A DNA stretch of 64,000 nucleotides from Echinometra lucunter (Eukaryota > Echinodermata > Echinoidea > Camarodonta > Echinometridae), in the NCBI GenBank assembly GCA_029962745.1, contig CM057161.1, positions 9,284,638 to 9,348,637 on the forward strand, given 5' to 3'. The position numbers and the translations under genes are program-made. The notes beneath the pieces are model-generated. The model did not search any database and had not been told where the DNA came from. It worked only from the letters and a program-made list of their open reading frames with translations. This document shows positions 1 through 12,393 of this stretch, one piece after another (the stretch's first letter is position 1; each line of letters starts with the position of its first letter).

Positions 1-1290
1 CATCAGCGAGCACGAACATCTTGACACATGGAACACGGGGAGTTGAAAACGTTTAGTATTTCTTGTAGTAGTGCACATTCCCCTTTTTCAAGAAGTTTTG
101 CTGGGTTGGTCAGATCGTTTTATGAGTGGTTTTTAGAAATATCAACCTCATACCGTTATAACAAATATATCATACATGATACCCTCCAAAACTCTTCACA
201 GGAAATTTCTCTAAAACTAGCATTTGGTATGGGATAATGACATGAAATGTAACGGAAATGTTAGCAAGCCTATCAAATTTTAAAGGAATCAATATATTGG
301 TAACATTAGTGAGCACGAAAAACTTGACACATGGAACTTGAGGAGTTGAAATGTTTAGTAGTTTTTGTAGTAGTGCACATTCCTTTTAGGTCAGAATGGG
401 TTTCAGAAATATCAACCTGATGCTGTTATCATGGTTATTGCAAAGCTGTACGTCTTCCATAAGACTGACAGTCACTTGAACGCTCTTGCCACTCTTCAGC
501 GAATTTCTGTAAAACTAGAATTTCTTCAAATTTCATGAAGGTTATGCAGGTGCGACGCTAAATTCGCCTTAGTGGCATGTTATCACTAATCCATTTTTAA
601 AGAGATAATACCGTCACGGTGTCCTTCATTGATTTCACCAAGTAGAATCAAACGAGATTATCTAAGGTAATAGATTGGTCATATTCTAATCAAATTCTGT
701 TTCAAATGATAGTTGATAAGGGGTAATGACATTAAATGTAACGGGTATGTTCGCAAGGCTATCGCCTAAGCAATAAATGGCATTTCAATAGTCTCGAACT
801 CGTCCAATTGCTAGCGGCACATTTAAAGTAATCAATATAATGGTAGCATTAGTGAGCAAGACGGCATGAAACGTGGAACATGAGGAGCTGAAAACGTTTA
901 GTAGATGTTGTAGTTCACATTCCCTTTTTCAAGAAGTTTGGCTGCATGGGTAGGTCAGATCGTTTATTGGTGAATTTAGAAATATCAAACCTCATAACAT
1001 TATAACAAATATATTATACATGTGCACTCTGAACTCTCCACATGAAATTTCTCTAAAATTAGCATTTAGTAAGGGATAATGACATTGGATGTAATGGGTA
1101 TGTTCGCAAGCCTATCGTCTAAGCAATAAAGGGCAATTCAATAGTCTCGAACTCGTCGAATGACTAGCGGCACGTTTAAAGGAATCAATATATTGGTAAC
1201 ATTAGCGAGCACGAAAACTTGACACATGCAAGACATGGGGATTTCAAAACGTTTAATAGATGTCGTAGTAGTGCCCATTCCTTTTAAAAC
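1..1290. repeat. Degenerate tandem array, about 300-540 bp units
   Basis: The anchor CATTAGTGAGCACGA followed by ACTTGACACATGGAAC recurs at about 1, 304, 847 and 1200, giving spacings near 303, 543 and 353 bases. A second block (GGGATAATGACAT, then GTTCGCAAGCCTATC and AGTCTCGAACTCGTC) recurs near 230, 720 and 1073. The second unit carries about 190 extra bases. The array is cut by the left window edge. The open frame inside it is a repeat by-product. Confidence 0.8.
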
Positions 1291-4200
1291 AATTTTGTTT
1301 ACGCTAATGTTTTATTGACAGTAGAGAGGAATGTGTGTGTATGTCATGTAATGTATGTGGTACCATGGATTTTGTGGTAACCTCAACAACATTCTGTTGA
1401 ATATCGTGGGAGTACCATTGACTTTTTTTTTTTTCGAGAGATTCCGGATTCATCCTAGCTGGGTGCTTGCAATCTTGGACGAGATGTTCTACCCCACAAT
1501 GTTGTTAGTTTGTCCCACTCAACCCATGTGTAAATCAGGTCCTTGCAATTGCCGGGGTAATAATAATTCGTAGGGCCCTTAGAAAGAACAGCACTGAAGC
1601 TGATAAGGCTTCCCTGGGTAACCGGGATTTATCATCATTATGATTAGGTAATACATGACGATTTTAGTTTCATGTAATTCACCCACACAATGCAGAAATG
1701 CAAATATGGCAAACAACGTAATTGTCAAGTAGGCCCTATTGTCAGATTGGGTTTGATCTGTTTATGGGTGTTTTGAACATGCATTGCTGTGATGAAAGCG
1801 CGTTGTTGGTTTTGTCTTCAAAGAAATTGCCCAAGGAGAGAGTGATTGCAAAAAAACATGAACGACATGCTGATTAGGAAAAAGAGGATGAATAAAAGTT
1901 TATATAAGGATCTTGACTAAAAGTGCAGTGACTCAACTGTGTCACAATTTTCCCAAATACGTTACGTACATGTATAGGCCTTAGTGCGTTCTTTGCACAG
2001 GCATTGCATTCACTGGTCCGCTTCGAGCAACTTCGTAAAGAAGATGAATGATGATCGGTATACGCACCACTGAACGGCATGCTAATTATGGAGAAAGAGA
2101 TTGATCAGGGATAATCGGGGAAAGCTTTGTTTGAGGATCACCATGAGCTTGATAGAAAACATAAGCCTCCATTGGACCTTCACTTATAACTTAAAAATTA
2201 TCTGCATGGTAAGATTATTCCCATAGTCTTGATAGTCTAGTGGTGTTGTCGAAATAGATCACGGCTTTGTGTCAGATTTAATTTGCTTTTAACATAGACA
2301 TCAACCGTAAATAAACAATTTGATCTCTGGTGGCGATGAGATTCATTAATCATTTCTTATTTATATCTAATCAAAGTGTAAAGCCAAGCATAATAATTGA
2401 TTTATTTTTAGAGCATAGCATTTGAAAGAAAAATAAAATCTAATTTATTTGATGACATATGCAAGAAATTATTTAGGTATATATTTAATTTTCCAAGGAA
2501 ATAATAATCCACCTTGCCATATAACGAAATGCTCCTCGCCCTACAGCTGATTCCCCCTTGCGTTTACCATCAGAATAAAGTTAGACGGGAATTTAAGTCA
2601 ATCAATGGTTGTCGTCGTATATCCTTTTCTGCTGCGAAATACCGTCACAATTCATCAAGTGCCAAGAGTGTTGAGGAAGAAAAGACAGAACGATGATAAT
2701 GATTACTAATCTTTAACATTCATCATGTGCATTCCAATTTCATGTAACCGATTAAGAATTCAGAATTCATTATTTATTATCCCGGCCGTTGGGTTCAAAT
2801 CTGCTTGTTATACTTTCTACTCAAAATGGAGTACAACCAGCCAATCCCCATTTTTGCTTGGCTACATGATTATTCAGTACAAAAAAGGATACTTCTTTCC
2901 GTAGCAGTATTCTTATAGCCCTAGTTGAGGATAACATAAATTTGCCTTCTCCGTTCAATTAGGACTTAAGTGGCATGCATGCGAGTTTGAAACCAAAACC
3001 ACATATCTGAACCAAGTCTTTGAATCAGTCAACAGGTTTAATGAGTAAACAACAATTTCCGGTAGGAGTCACTGAGATGAAGTTGCGCCAGTAAAATTAA
3101 CATTTTCTTTCTTCTTCTCTGAGAAAAGATACATTCATTATCCTTATATGCCTTAGGTGAACTTAGCTGTGTTACTTTCTAACAGAAAAATTAATACCCG
3201 TGTTATCATGAATATGATGTAAGTACATCACATATCAATCAGACATTGGTCACATCAATCAATGAAATGTTCCAAATAGCATTGACAAACGTTCCAACTT
3301 ATTCTTCGTGTATTCGTTTTTACTTCGTTTGCAAATGAGTCATCCCGGCAATAGAAACAAAAATGAGGAAAGGGCATACTCTACAAAATGATTTTGATAT
3401 CCAGTGGAAACGGGGGCGACACTTGCTTTATTGATGCGGGCGCCTGCACTAATAATCTTCCTTTCGATTGACAACGCCGCAGTATGTCCCTCAAAATCAG
3501 GGGCATATCAAGGGACCTGTTGAAAGGGGTGGAGGTGCAATATTTAAAAAATCTGACAAGCAACCAACAAACAAAAACAACTAACAGATTAATCATCACC
3601 TGCAAAATCTTCATGTTCTTAGAGCAGTGTTTGAGGTGTGGGGCTTTGCTTTTAAAGGAGGAGGGGGATTTTCGACCTGCTGTGCCCCCTCCCGAATTCG
3701 CCAGAGTTGAAAATGATGATTCGCCTTTTGGTCGATATCGTTGGCCGCGAGATCAGTCAATGTTGCGAGATCGATCGTTTGCGTAAGTTATGATCTCGAA
3801 CAAGGCGCTGGACGCACGATGGTGTGTTATTGAGAACGAGATTGAACACGTGGGGTAGCGCAAGGGGGTGAGCAGGATAAACATGATAAAGAATTGGGCC
3901 ACAATAAAAACCGGAATAACCATGGACTTGTACAGGCCTAATCAGTCTACCCTCCGTGGTAGGAAATAGGTTGAATTATCAAACGTTACACGCGCCTGTT
4001 TTTTTTTAAATCTATATGTTAATATGACTTAACAAGGATCCAAAAGCAATATCGCGGACGTTGCCGTTTTAGTCCACCTTGAACTTTTCATTGTCCGAGT
4101 GTTAGATTTGCCTGTCACTTTTAGCTATGATAGTGAAGAGTTTGATTCGTTAATTTCGGCAATGACTTATTAAGAGCTGGTGTTGGCCTAACCTTGTGAT

Positions 4201-4336
4201 AAAAATACAAAGCAATTGAAATAAGCATTGTTATCAACCATGTCAACAGGAGATTTAAGTTGATCAATAGTCAGTCCACACTTGTAGGTATTCTGTTTAG
4301 ACGATTCCTGTTTCTCTTAGAGTTGACCTTTGTCAG
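1291..4336. other. AT-rich stretch, no gene seen
   Basis: No repeat family, RNA gene or convincing exon was recognised. Short open frames at 1355-1573, 2514-2696 and 3484-3786 have no recognisable domain and no convincing splice context. Confidence 0.5.
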
Positions 4337-4580
4337 GTTTGGATCCAGGGGGCCGCATCGGCCGTTCCCACCCCCCCCCCCCTTTGAAGCCGAGGACTTA
4401 CCCGCTTCTTTTTTGTGCTTATGAGCGAATTTTGGAGGTAAGATAGACACCTGAAAATCATGAAAAATGCCATAGACCATTGTTTGTTGTTGTTGTTGCT
4501 TGTCAGCAAATTTTTCGGATAAAACAGACCCCTGAAAAAGGCGATGCCCCCCCCCCACCTGAAAAATTCTGGATCCGACG
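4337..4580. repeat. Poly-C foldback element, copy 1
   Basis: The ends carry opposed GGATCCAG motifs (near 4339 and 4568). Inside are two C runs (4371-4382 and 4547-4556) and the block CAGCAAATTTTTCGG with AACAGACCCCTGA. The same layout recurs at 9579-9736, so this is a dispersed non-autonomous element. The overlapping minus-strand frames are translations of it. Confidence 0.65.
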
Positions 4581-5275
4581 CTGTAAATGATACACGTATA
4601 TATTTTCATCATGTACAGTGTTTTTATTCCTGTCATCCACATTTCCCGTTGAACAAAGTCCAAATCTTATACATATCAGTCTCTTTCTCAAGCACCCCCT
4701 TAAGGATAACTACCCGTGCCATGCCCCAGAGTTCGGCAAAATGAAATAACCATGGCGTATTGATCAGTAACACGATAGAAAGACGTAAGACAACTGTTTA
4801 TTACATGGTGTGAGCGCTGCTTGTCATATTTTGTCTTCACATAGCTCTATTCCCTGTTCATTTCCCCTCTCAAAATTGCGCGAACGTGATAACATGTAGT
4901 CATTGTGGTTTTCTTAAAGGTATACCATGTATACTGTTTGTCATTTGTGTCGTGAAAATTAGAGTGTTCTTAGCGTATATACCTTGCTGATGAGTTCGAA
5001 AAAAAAGGTTTATAGTGTCTTTGAAACTTTTAAAGTTAAATCTTTGTTGTTGCTTTTGTTGTTGTTAAAGACCGTAGAATCGTTTGTGACCCCTTGGACA
5101 GGATTTTCTCTCCCCCTCTCTCTCTCTCTCTCTCCCTTTCTTGAGCAAGATGGCATCATGAGGACCTTTCTGTTTTTATTTCGTTACATCCTCTATCTTA
5201 CTAACTCTTTGCTTACCTCTTCTCCTTAATTGTCATGTGCACTGGTTGAAAGCATATTTCATACCTTTATATTTG
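4581..5275. other. No gene seen; (CT)n at 5109-5134
   Basis: Unique-looking DNA with one CT microsatellite and short T-rich tracts. The small open frame across the CT tract is low complexity and is not supported as coding. Confidence 0.45.
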
Positions 5276-5417
5276 ACAAGATTCATAAAATTTGTTAAAA
5301 ACAAGTTGCAATAACTGTTATAAGCTACTGAAATCCTTGCGTCTGATTGGCTGAGAGCAAATTTGTCATAGAAATTGGGCAGTTGTTACTGATAACAAAG
5401 TTTATGAAACGGGGCCC
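5276..5417 (-). mobile_element. CCAAT-bearing MITE, copy 1
   Basis: Read on the minus strand the element opens with GGGCCCCGTTTCATAAA. It then holds a 60-odd base core with AGCCAATCAGACGCAAGG that is nearly identical to the core of the element at 54349-54492. The far end has a decayed ATTCATAAA terminus. The superfamily is not determined. Confidence 0.75.
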
Positions 5418-6564
5418 TGATGATACAGATATGAAAAGAGACACTACATTGCTATCTGACACGTACTGTAGTGTGAATGATATCTGCCTTTTGATACAAG
5501 TGACAGAGCAACTAGTTCTACATGTTGTAATTTTAATGTAAATAGTCATAGTGGTAGGGGTTACATTCGCCCCTTTGCCGAAAATGCGTCAAAGATTAAG
5601 CACTTTTAACATCCTCCCCTCACATTTGAGATTGGCGGCCTAATTAATATATCTGTCGGTACATAATTCTTGGCTGACCCCCGACCTAGATGTGAATACG
5701 AAATTTGATTTAATAAAGAAATTTGCTGACGCTTTTAACATTTTTAACATTTAACATGCAAATATTCGGTGAACTTGAACTCATTCTTCCTGTCCCTATC
5801 AAAACATTAGCTGGACTTTTCCTCATCTAAAAAACAAACAAACAAACAAACAAATAACCTGACACACCAATGGTGATCTTTCTCTTTCGCATGCATCTTC
5901 TTCGCAGCAGTATCGGCGCAACATACACCGTCGTGTTTTGTCTTCTTCGGTTAACAATAGTCTATCATTATCGTGCCAGACTCCCCCATCTCCTGGAAAC
6001 CTTTAAGAGAGTTATCTTGGTGGCGTAGTGTGAGTACATGGTGTGTGATTGATAGCTACAGAATCTCTAATTAATTCAATGATGGAACTCCTGGGATGGT
6101 CGGGTCTACACGAGCACCTTTCCCGTCTCTCCAGGTAGATTATCGTATAGACACTCCACGTGGAAACATTATTATTGGCAAGCACCACCCATAATAGCAT
6201 AGAGAAAAGATTCTTGAAGTTCGGGTGGTGTCCACACGAAATATTTTGTGTAGGTGTGCCTCTCTGAAGTTAGACATCTGACATCGTAGAGATCGCTCGC
6301 ATGAACAGTGATTAGACATGTTAGATAAGCACCCATGACTACAGGCGGAATCTTGCTCGGGTGGTGTTTACACTTAATTTTTTCTTGTCGAGAAAGAGAG
6401 AGAGAGAGAGAGATAGGGATAGAGAGATATTTACATAGAAATAGAGGGAGGGGGGCGTATAGCCAGCTCTGCACTGAGGGTGATTAACTGAGCACCCACC
6501 AGGGGAAAGAATCTCTTTGAAAGTAAAATCATGTCTCTAAAAGGTGTACTAGCTAACATCCGAG
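5418..6564. other. No gene seen; AAAC and GA microsatellites
   Basis: Contains (AAAC)n at about 5832-5854 and (GA)n at about 6393-6412. Minus-strand open frames at 6012-6474 have no recognisable domain. Confidence 0.45.
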
Positions 6565-6640
6565 TCGGTGCTAAGTCAACCCGAACCTGAGACCTTGGCA
6601 TATTCAGTGAAGTGCATAGACCGCTCGACACATTCGTAAG
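6565..6640 (-). repeat. tRNA-derived SINE fragment
   Basis: On the minus strand an A-box-like GTCGAGCGGTCTATGC is followed by a B-box-like AGGTTCGGGTT at tRNA spacing. The A-box region resembles Leu/Ser tRNA. Mismatches make it a decayed SINE head, not a working tRNA gene. Confidence 0.55.
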
Positions 6641-7787
6641 CATATCCAAGTATGTTGTGTTTAAAGTGGAGGTCAGAGTACAGAGGAATCACTTTTCCTA
6701 CAATCTGCACGTCTACAGAAAATGAACTAGCATGACTAGCGTCATATCTCAAAGGAAAAGAAAGCGGTGTTGAGAAAACGAGATTATGTCCAGTGGGGTT
6801 AAAAAAAATCTTAAAAACTGAAATTATGTTTTAAAATAATGAAAGGTTGTAGACGAATGTAACATAAATTATACTCATCGCTCACAACATGCGGCGCGCA
6901 GTGTTCTCTATCATGTCTATGTTGTTTTTATTTCCCCTTGCCGAAATTGGAAAAAATGGATTTTTAGAATTATTTATCGAATAAGCGGAGTTTTATTTTC
7001 GTTTTCTGTTCATGTACAAAAGTACTACAGAAACAACAACGGGTACAAATCTTTCTCGGGTCAGCAGTTGGCAAGATACATTGGTGATCGAAAAACTTCA
7101 ACTCTCGATTAGAGGTTTCATTGACACCAAAAATTACAGAAGGGACCAGTGCATGTATTTAAATAATCCCATTCAAAATAAGACTATACATCCCCCAAAT
7201 CTTTTACAATGCGTCTCTTTTAAACAGACATCCTCTATGTGAGTTGCCATTCTCACTTTCTGGAAATGGTTGTCTCTTCAAATTTCTAAAGGAGCACTTG
7301 ATATCTTCATCTTTCAGTTCCTGAGGGTATCGTTAGTCGCTAGGATTTGGTTTGTGGATATCCTGCAGATTTATTGTGTTGATCTCTTGATCGGCAAGCT
7401 ATGATATGGGATTTGTGCGCTTCAGCTCGAGGCTAGTTCGCTGATGACGCACAACGCCGGCGCACAGTGTACATGGTATAGGCAAGAAGCTTGCAGACCA
7501 GCAAGCGAAAGCTCACGAAGAAACGAGTAAATACTGATTGTTAAAAAAAAAAAGAATCAGTTTTTGAAAAGGAAGGTTGCAGAACAGAATTATTTCGTTG
7601 TATGAAGCCGTCTCGGTTCTGCCATAGATATGTAGTTTTGAGTTACTAATATTGTCAGCATTGCCCATGTATCACGAAATTCATAATTTTTTTGCCCTAT
7701 AAGGAGTGCTATGCAGTCAAAACCTTCAATTTATATACGGATGGGCAGCTGGTTTCCTTGTACCTTTGTCATGATTCGAGTGGGAAG
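6641..7787. other. No gene seen
   Basis: AT-rich DNA with a slightly GC-richer patch near 7400-7520. The open frame 7012-7242 shows no domain or splice support. Confidence 0.45.
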
Positions 7788-8222
7788 TAGGGGGCGGGGG
7801 AGGGGGAGGGGTAACACTGAAATGCACAGGTGCAAAGACCCCGTTTTATACAAGGAGTCCACTTAATATATTCTTAAACGTAGACAGAATTCATCATAAT
7901 GATTACGGTAGGCTAATGAGGTAAATGAAAGAGAGAGACAGATAGAGAGAGAGAGAGAGAGAGAGGGGGAGAAGGGGGAGGGAGTGGGTAAGGGTGTATG
8001 GAGTAACAATAAAAGAGGGTAGGGATAAAGAGAGAGGGGAGAAGAAGAGAGGGGAAGTGGGAAAAAGGTGTAGAGAGAAACATTGAGGGGGGAGGTTAGG
8101 ATGGAAGAGGGGAAGGGGAAAGAGAGAGGGGGAGAGAGAGATGAAGTGGGAAGGGGTTTAGGGAGGAAAAAAGGATAGAGGGGGTTGAGGAGGAGAATTA
8201 TGGGGAGGGAGAAAGAGATAGG
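7788..8222. repeat. Polypurine (GA/GGGA) tract
   Basis: The plus strand is almost pure purine, with a G-rich start (7788-7812) and a long GAGAGG region (7926-8222). The 126-codon Ser/Leu/Pro frame on the minus strand is only its low-complexity translation. Such mirror-like polypurine DNA can form H-DNA. Confidence 0.85.
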
Positions 8223-9502
8223 GGAACTAACATGAATGTGCATGTAATGTAGTTCTAAATGCGTTCATCAATTTTACTATCTACGTTAGATGTGAAGTAA
8301 GTGATGTACTAAAGTTATGGAATGAGCTTTAGTTTTCAGTCTGGCTTCCTCAAACTAAAACTTGAGGCAATTTAATTTTCCTTTTCAAAAGCTTGTGAAT
8401 CAATGTTTCTCTAATTAATTGATTCCCTGAGCATGGGCAACCTCGTATGGGTACTGAATGGAATTTTGTTTTGTGTTCTGTGTTCTTTGTTCGTACGAAA
8501 TGAATTAATTTCATATTTAGAATCGCGCATGGATCTAATCATAGTTTTCATCATACATATTTAGAAATGATAACCTTGGGTGTTTTGTAACCAGGGTTCA
8601 CTATTTGCTTTCTGCATTCAATCCCCGTGTTGAATGAATACATAAACATACGAAAGAATTACGACCTCGGTGATGGTTGTTTTCCCCCTCTCCTAGAACC
8701 TGTCATCAAAAGTTATCACTCGTTCGAGACCCTGGCATCAGATTGGTTGCCGCCTCTTGAATAACCGAGGCGAGAGAATTCGTAGACCCTTCGTAATAGA
8801 CTCGTTGACAGAAGTGTGTCCTCGTGCCTTTGGAAGGGCCATTGCCGGCCAAATATGTGCCATGATTTATTGGGAGTAAAAAGCGCGAACTCGTGACCTT
8901 GGCACACTGCAGTTTTGTGTAGAAGGGCTTTCGTTAAGTAAATACTGAAAGCCGTGTAAACTAAATCATTGGCAAATTGCTGTAGCTTTGGTTGAGCAGA
9001 TAGAGGGTTGGTGGAATATACTTAAAGGGGTATGGTGTGTCTGTGTATTGGTCCTCTCGTTCTGCAGTGACAAAGAGGTATGTGATAAACTAAAATGGTC
9101 ATATGATCGTCTGAAAAATAAACTAAACATATACTTCTATATCTTCGAATAGTTTTATATGTTAATGTTTTGATATAATGCCAAATGTACGTGACGCTTC
9201 GATATCGATTAAATAGGTTTAGATTTCAATATGACATGTCTGTATTGTATGAGAATTCGACATCATGTTAAGGTAGTCACCCCCTCTGCCTGTCATTCTC
9301 TCTCTGTCGTTCGTCTCTCTTTCTCCTGTTCTCCTATTCCTTTCAGAGTCTTTATGTCTCCCTCTCCTGCACAACCATTGGTTTGCTTACATTCTGGATA
9401 GGTACTCCAACATTTGACTATTAAAGGAAATTTCCATCGAAACTTGGGTCATTCTCAGAGCAAATGTGGGTTTGCTTACATCTTACCTTAGGTGTCATTT
9501 TG
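8223..9502. other. No gene seen; possible old SINE at 8700-8910
   Basis: A GC-richer patch at 8700-8910 has a minus-strand open frame. It also contains a B-box-like GAGTTCGCGC and a CCCTTCCAAAGGC motif reminiscent of SINE bodies, so an old repeat is the likelier reading. The rest is unremarkable, with a CT-rich patch near 9295-9370. Confidence 0.4.
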
Positions 9503-9736
9503 TCCCCCCCCCCCCTTTAAACGAATCTGGCTACGTAATCCAGTGTGTCGCTCTTCTGTCACTCACTCACTCATCTTCCAGGGGCGGATGGGAGGGGGTG
9601 AATCGCCCCCCACCCTTTTGAAACCCAGGACTCCCCCCTTTTTTTTTTGCATATCAGCATTTTTTTCGGGTAAACAGACACCTGAGAAAGCTGACCGCCC
9701 CCACCCCCTTTGAAAATTTCTGGATCCGGCCCTGTC
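9503..9736. repeat. Poly-C foldback element, copy 2
   Basis: The full copy runs about 9579-9736. Its ends, AGGGGCGGAT and the reverse complement of ATCCGGCCCT, are inverted. The core AACAGACACCTGAGAAAG matches copy 1 at 4337-4580. A further terminal fragment with a 12-base C run lies just upstream at 9503-9540. Confidence 0.65.
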
Positions 9737-10404
9737 TTCTAATCCCACCATACGTCTTTCTCCACACCTCTGCCGCTGCTGCAGGAAGGGAACATGAGTA
9801 GATTTTGATTAATGAACCTGACATGGTGAACACATGGTGCGTGACAGAAAGGACCCATCCAAGTTTACCGAGATAAATCAAGTGGGATTAGAGCAAATAA
9901 ACTCTGATTTGATTCGGATGAAATGAGACCAACAAAATCTCTCCCGTGGGAGAATGTCGAGGGTGTAATAATTATTCGTCATGCGCTTTTTGCATTTAGT
10001 GCAAATAACGACCAATTTGAGGTTTTCATATCCGTTAGTGTTCGAATACAGAGTTAGTTCCTGTTGGGTGGTAATGCTTAATTGCTTTATAAAGTACCGG
10101 AGCACGGCGTCTAAAGTTTTGCTCCTTCCATTATTACTCCAATCATGCCAATATATGTCTGTGCTGTTGTAGCCTTGTGACATACCGTGCATCCCTGTAT
10201 GCGGGATTTTGACCAGGTCAGGAAGCATTTAGGATAGGACACTCAATGTTGAGTAAGACCACTGGTGCCTATAGGCACACGTTGCGTAGGTAGGTCGAAT
10301 GTTATGACATCACAAGCTGATCATTTCGGTTCAATAAATCAGAATCTCTTGAAAACAGTGAAAGTTGCCAAATGAATTTGGGACCATCTCGCTTTTAGGG
10401 AGTA
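9737..10404. other. No gene seen
   Basis: Overlapping short frames on both strands (9878-10228) lack recognisable domains. A 14-base palindrome GTGCCTATAGGCAC lies near 10266. Confidence 0.4.
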
Positions 10405-10515
10405 ACGGTGTGGTAGTCATGGTAGTGCTGCGGTCTTTTGGACAAGCATCCGGACTTTCCACAATCACGTACGGGGTTCGAGAAAATTCCTAATCCTTTG
10501 GCAAGGTGTACAAAT
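10405..10515 (+). repeat. Decayed tRNA-derived SINE
   Basis: An A-box-like GTGTGGTAGTCATGGTAGTG is followed by a B-box core GGGGTTCGAG and then CCTTTGGCAAGG. That last motif also follows the tRNA part of the better-preserved SINE at 11038. Several deletions mark it as old. Confidence 0.5.
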
Positions 10516-11037
10516 AAATGATTTTTTCCCCCCTCGGCACTTGTGTTGTCACGGCCTATTTGGATTAATCCTAGTTTGCTGGGGAAACGCAGAGGGACGA
10601 TATCATTACTTGAATTGTGAACTACATGAATAAAATATTATTTATTTTCATTATTGGGTCATTTAGAGGTTTAACGGGTGGCAAATTTAAGGCTACGCCC
10701 ATTTTCAATTCCAGTGAGGGGTACAATTATTATTTGTCAGCGCAATGGCCACTGACTCAAGGCTAGCTGCACGACAGGACAAGGAATCACGTACACCTCC
10801 ACCATGTCCACTCTATCAAGATTTAAATATTTGTACAGCTTGCTTGCCAACATTTGTAAACCACAGCAGGAAAACTTTATTCTTTGTGGCTATGTCCTTC
10901 CAATAACGGATTAACTAGTGAAAAGTGTCTACAACAAATCAGTGATAAGGTGCATGGCAAGAACGTTCCGTCTTTTTCCATATCTCACTTTCTCCCTCTC
11001 ACACATTCTTTTGTTTCCGGAAAGCAACATAACAGAG
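10516..11037. other. No gene seen
   Basis: Unique AT-rich spacer between two SINE copies; nothing recognised. Confidence 0.4.
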
Positions 11038-11275
11038 GTGTTGTGGATCAGTGGATAAGTCCCCGGACTGTGAACCACGAGATTTGGGGTTCGAATCCCA
11101 CCGCGACACCATTGTCCTTTGGCAAGACGTTGCCACTCTCCATCCAGGTGTAAATGGGTACGCACTGAAATTGGTGTAGCCTTGCTAAGCTGGGGTAATA
11201 TTGGAGCCCCTTGAGCACCTTGTTTCCTAGATACGTGCGCTGTATGAATATCCAGTATTATTATTATATTGATTA
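11038..11275 (+). repeat. tRNA-derived SINE with (ATT)n tail
   Basis: The first 73 bases fold like a tRNA. The ends GTGTTGT and GCGACAC pair over seven positions with wobbles. The A box is GGATCAGTGGATAAG, the loop CTGTGAA would give a GTG (His-like) anticodon, and the B box is GGTTCGAATCC. A tRNA-unrelated body with CCTTTGGCAAGACGTTGCC follows, then a tail GTGCGCTGTATGAA ending in ATT repeats. The body resembles the copy at 32892-33166. This reads as a SINE transcribed by RNA polymerase III, not a tRNA gene. Confidence 0.8.
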
Positions 11276-11911
11276 TGCAATTTTCAAAATGAACAAAAAA
11301 AAAAAAAAGATTTCGGATTACTTGACAAGCTTAAAATTTTGCTTCCAAATGATCTGGCGTACAAACAGAATCTCAGCAATGAAACATCAGAGTCTAAGAG
11401 GCAAGGACGACTCTCCAGTGTGCAATGATGCGTTGGACAACATAACGTCAAAACTGATCGCCAACAGGATTATTAATGGGCGAATAATTTGGTAAAGTTG
11501 TATATTTCAAGTGACAGAACTACCGACAGGAATACTTGGAGCCCACTCCGTCGAGACGCGTCCATTGACAAGATAATGCAACACTGAATGATATATTACG
11601 AGATTAATTCTGTTGCTTCAGTCTGCTATAGTATAGCGATGAGAGGAAGAAGCAGGCTGGTTTGTTTGAAGAACATATACAGAGTTAGGGGATGAGATAG
11701 GAGCACAAGTTCTGCATGGCATGATGTGTTTACGTAGATGTCTGTGCTTGCCTATCAGCGTTTGCTGCCCGACTAGGTAGTCTACCCTCAATGGGGATTG
11801 CTGGAGCCTGAAGGGAAAAGTTGAAGTTTATTTTTCGAGAACTCAAATAATGCTGTCATTTTGCACCAGACTGAGAAGAATACATTAACACTTTCTTTTC
11901 ATCATTTCTTT
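11276..11911. other. No gene seen; A-run near 11296
   Basis: Unique DNA after the SINE tail. The open frame 11211-11495 begins inside the SINE and has no domain. Confidence 0.4.
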
Positions 11912-12255
11912 CACGCTAAGAAAAGAAATTGACACCCCAAATGCAACAATAGCTGCACCTTTTGGGTGCATTCTTGCACCCTACAAAGCCATGAAAAAAT
12001 TGCAAAGATGTATCCTTTTGTACTTGTTTACACCCTGACACGCCCATCTGCACCCTGAAAGGTGCAAAAACTTGCATCAAAAGGGGTGGAAATTTGCACC
12101 CTTCCTACACCCTGAAGGGTGTAAAATGTAGCTCACTGTACCCTTAACATGCTTAATGGTGCATAATGCTTCTTAGGTGCAAAGTCGCACCCACAAAGGA
12201 ACTCCTGGTGTTGAATTTGAAGGGTGCAAACTTCAACTTTTTTTTTCTTTGTGTG
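11912..12255. mobile_element. GTGCA-rich foldback MITE, copy A
   Basis: The left end CACGCTAAGAAAAGAAA and the reverse complement of the right end, CACACAAAGAAAAAA, are inverted repeats. Between them GGGTGCA/TGCACCC motifs recur on both strands, giving several nested hairpins. The same architecture recurs at 21510-21860. No coding capacity is seen; the minus-strand frame reaching 12552 is a by-product. Confidence 0.75.
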
Positions 12256-12323
12256 TTGAAAGGGGCACTTTGTACATTTCAAGTTGTTAAAGCTTATTGA
12301 TTTAACACCTGGATGAAGGTACG

Positions 12324-12393
12324 TGCTGTGATGAGGTTCGAATCCGCCTCCTACTTTCCCAGTCAAGTGCTTAAACCACTCGACTACAACACT
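12324..12393 (-). repeat. tRNA-like fragment (SINE head)
   Basis: On the minus strand GTAGTCGAGTGGTTTAAGCA (A box, Leu/Ser-like) is followed by GGATTCGAACC (B box with one mismatch) about 35 bases later. There is no clear acceptor stem, so it is best read as a SINE remnant. Confidence 0.55.

Noticed and set aside
8716..8907. Minus-strand gene in a GC-richer patch
   Set aside because: B-box-like and SINE-body-like motifs point to an old repeat.
11038..11110. A genuine tRNA-His gene
   Set aside because: A and B boxes and the acceptor stem are recognisable, but mismatches and the attached SINE body with ATT tail show it is a retroposon head.
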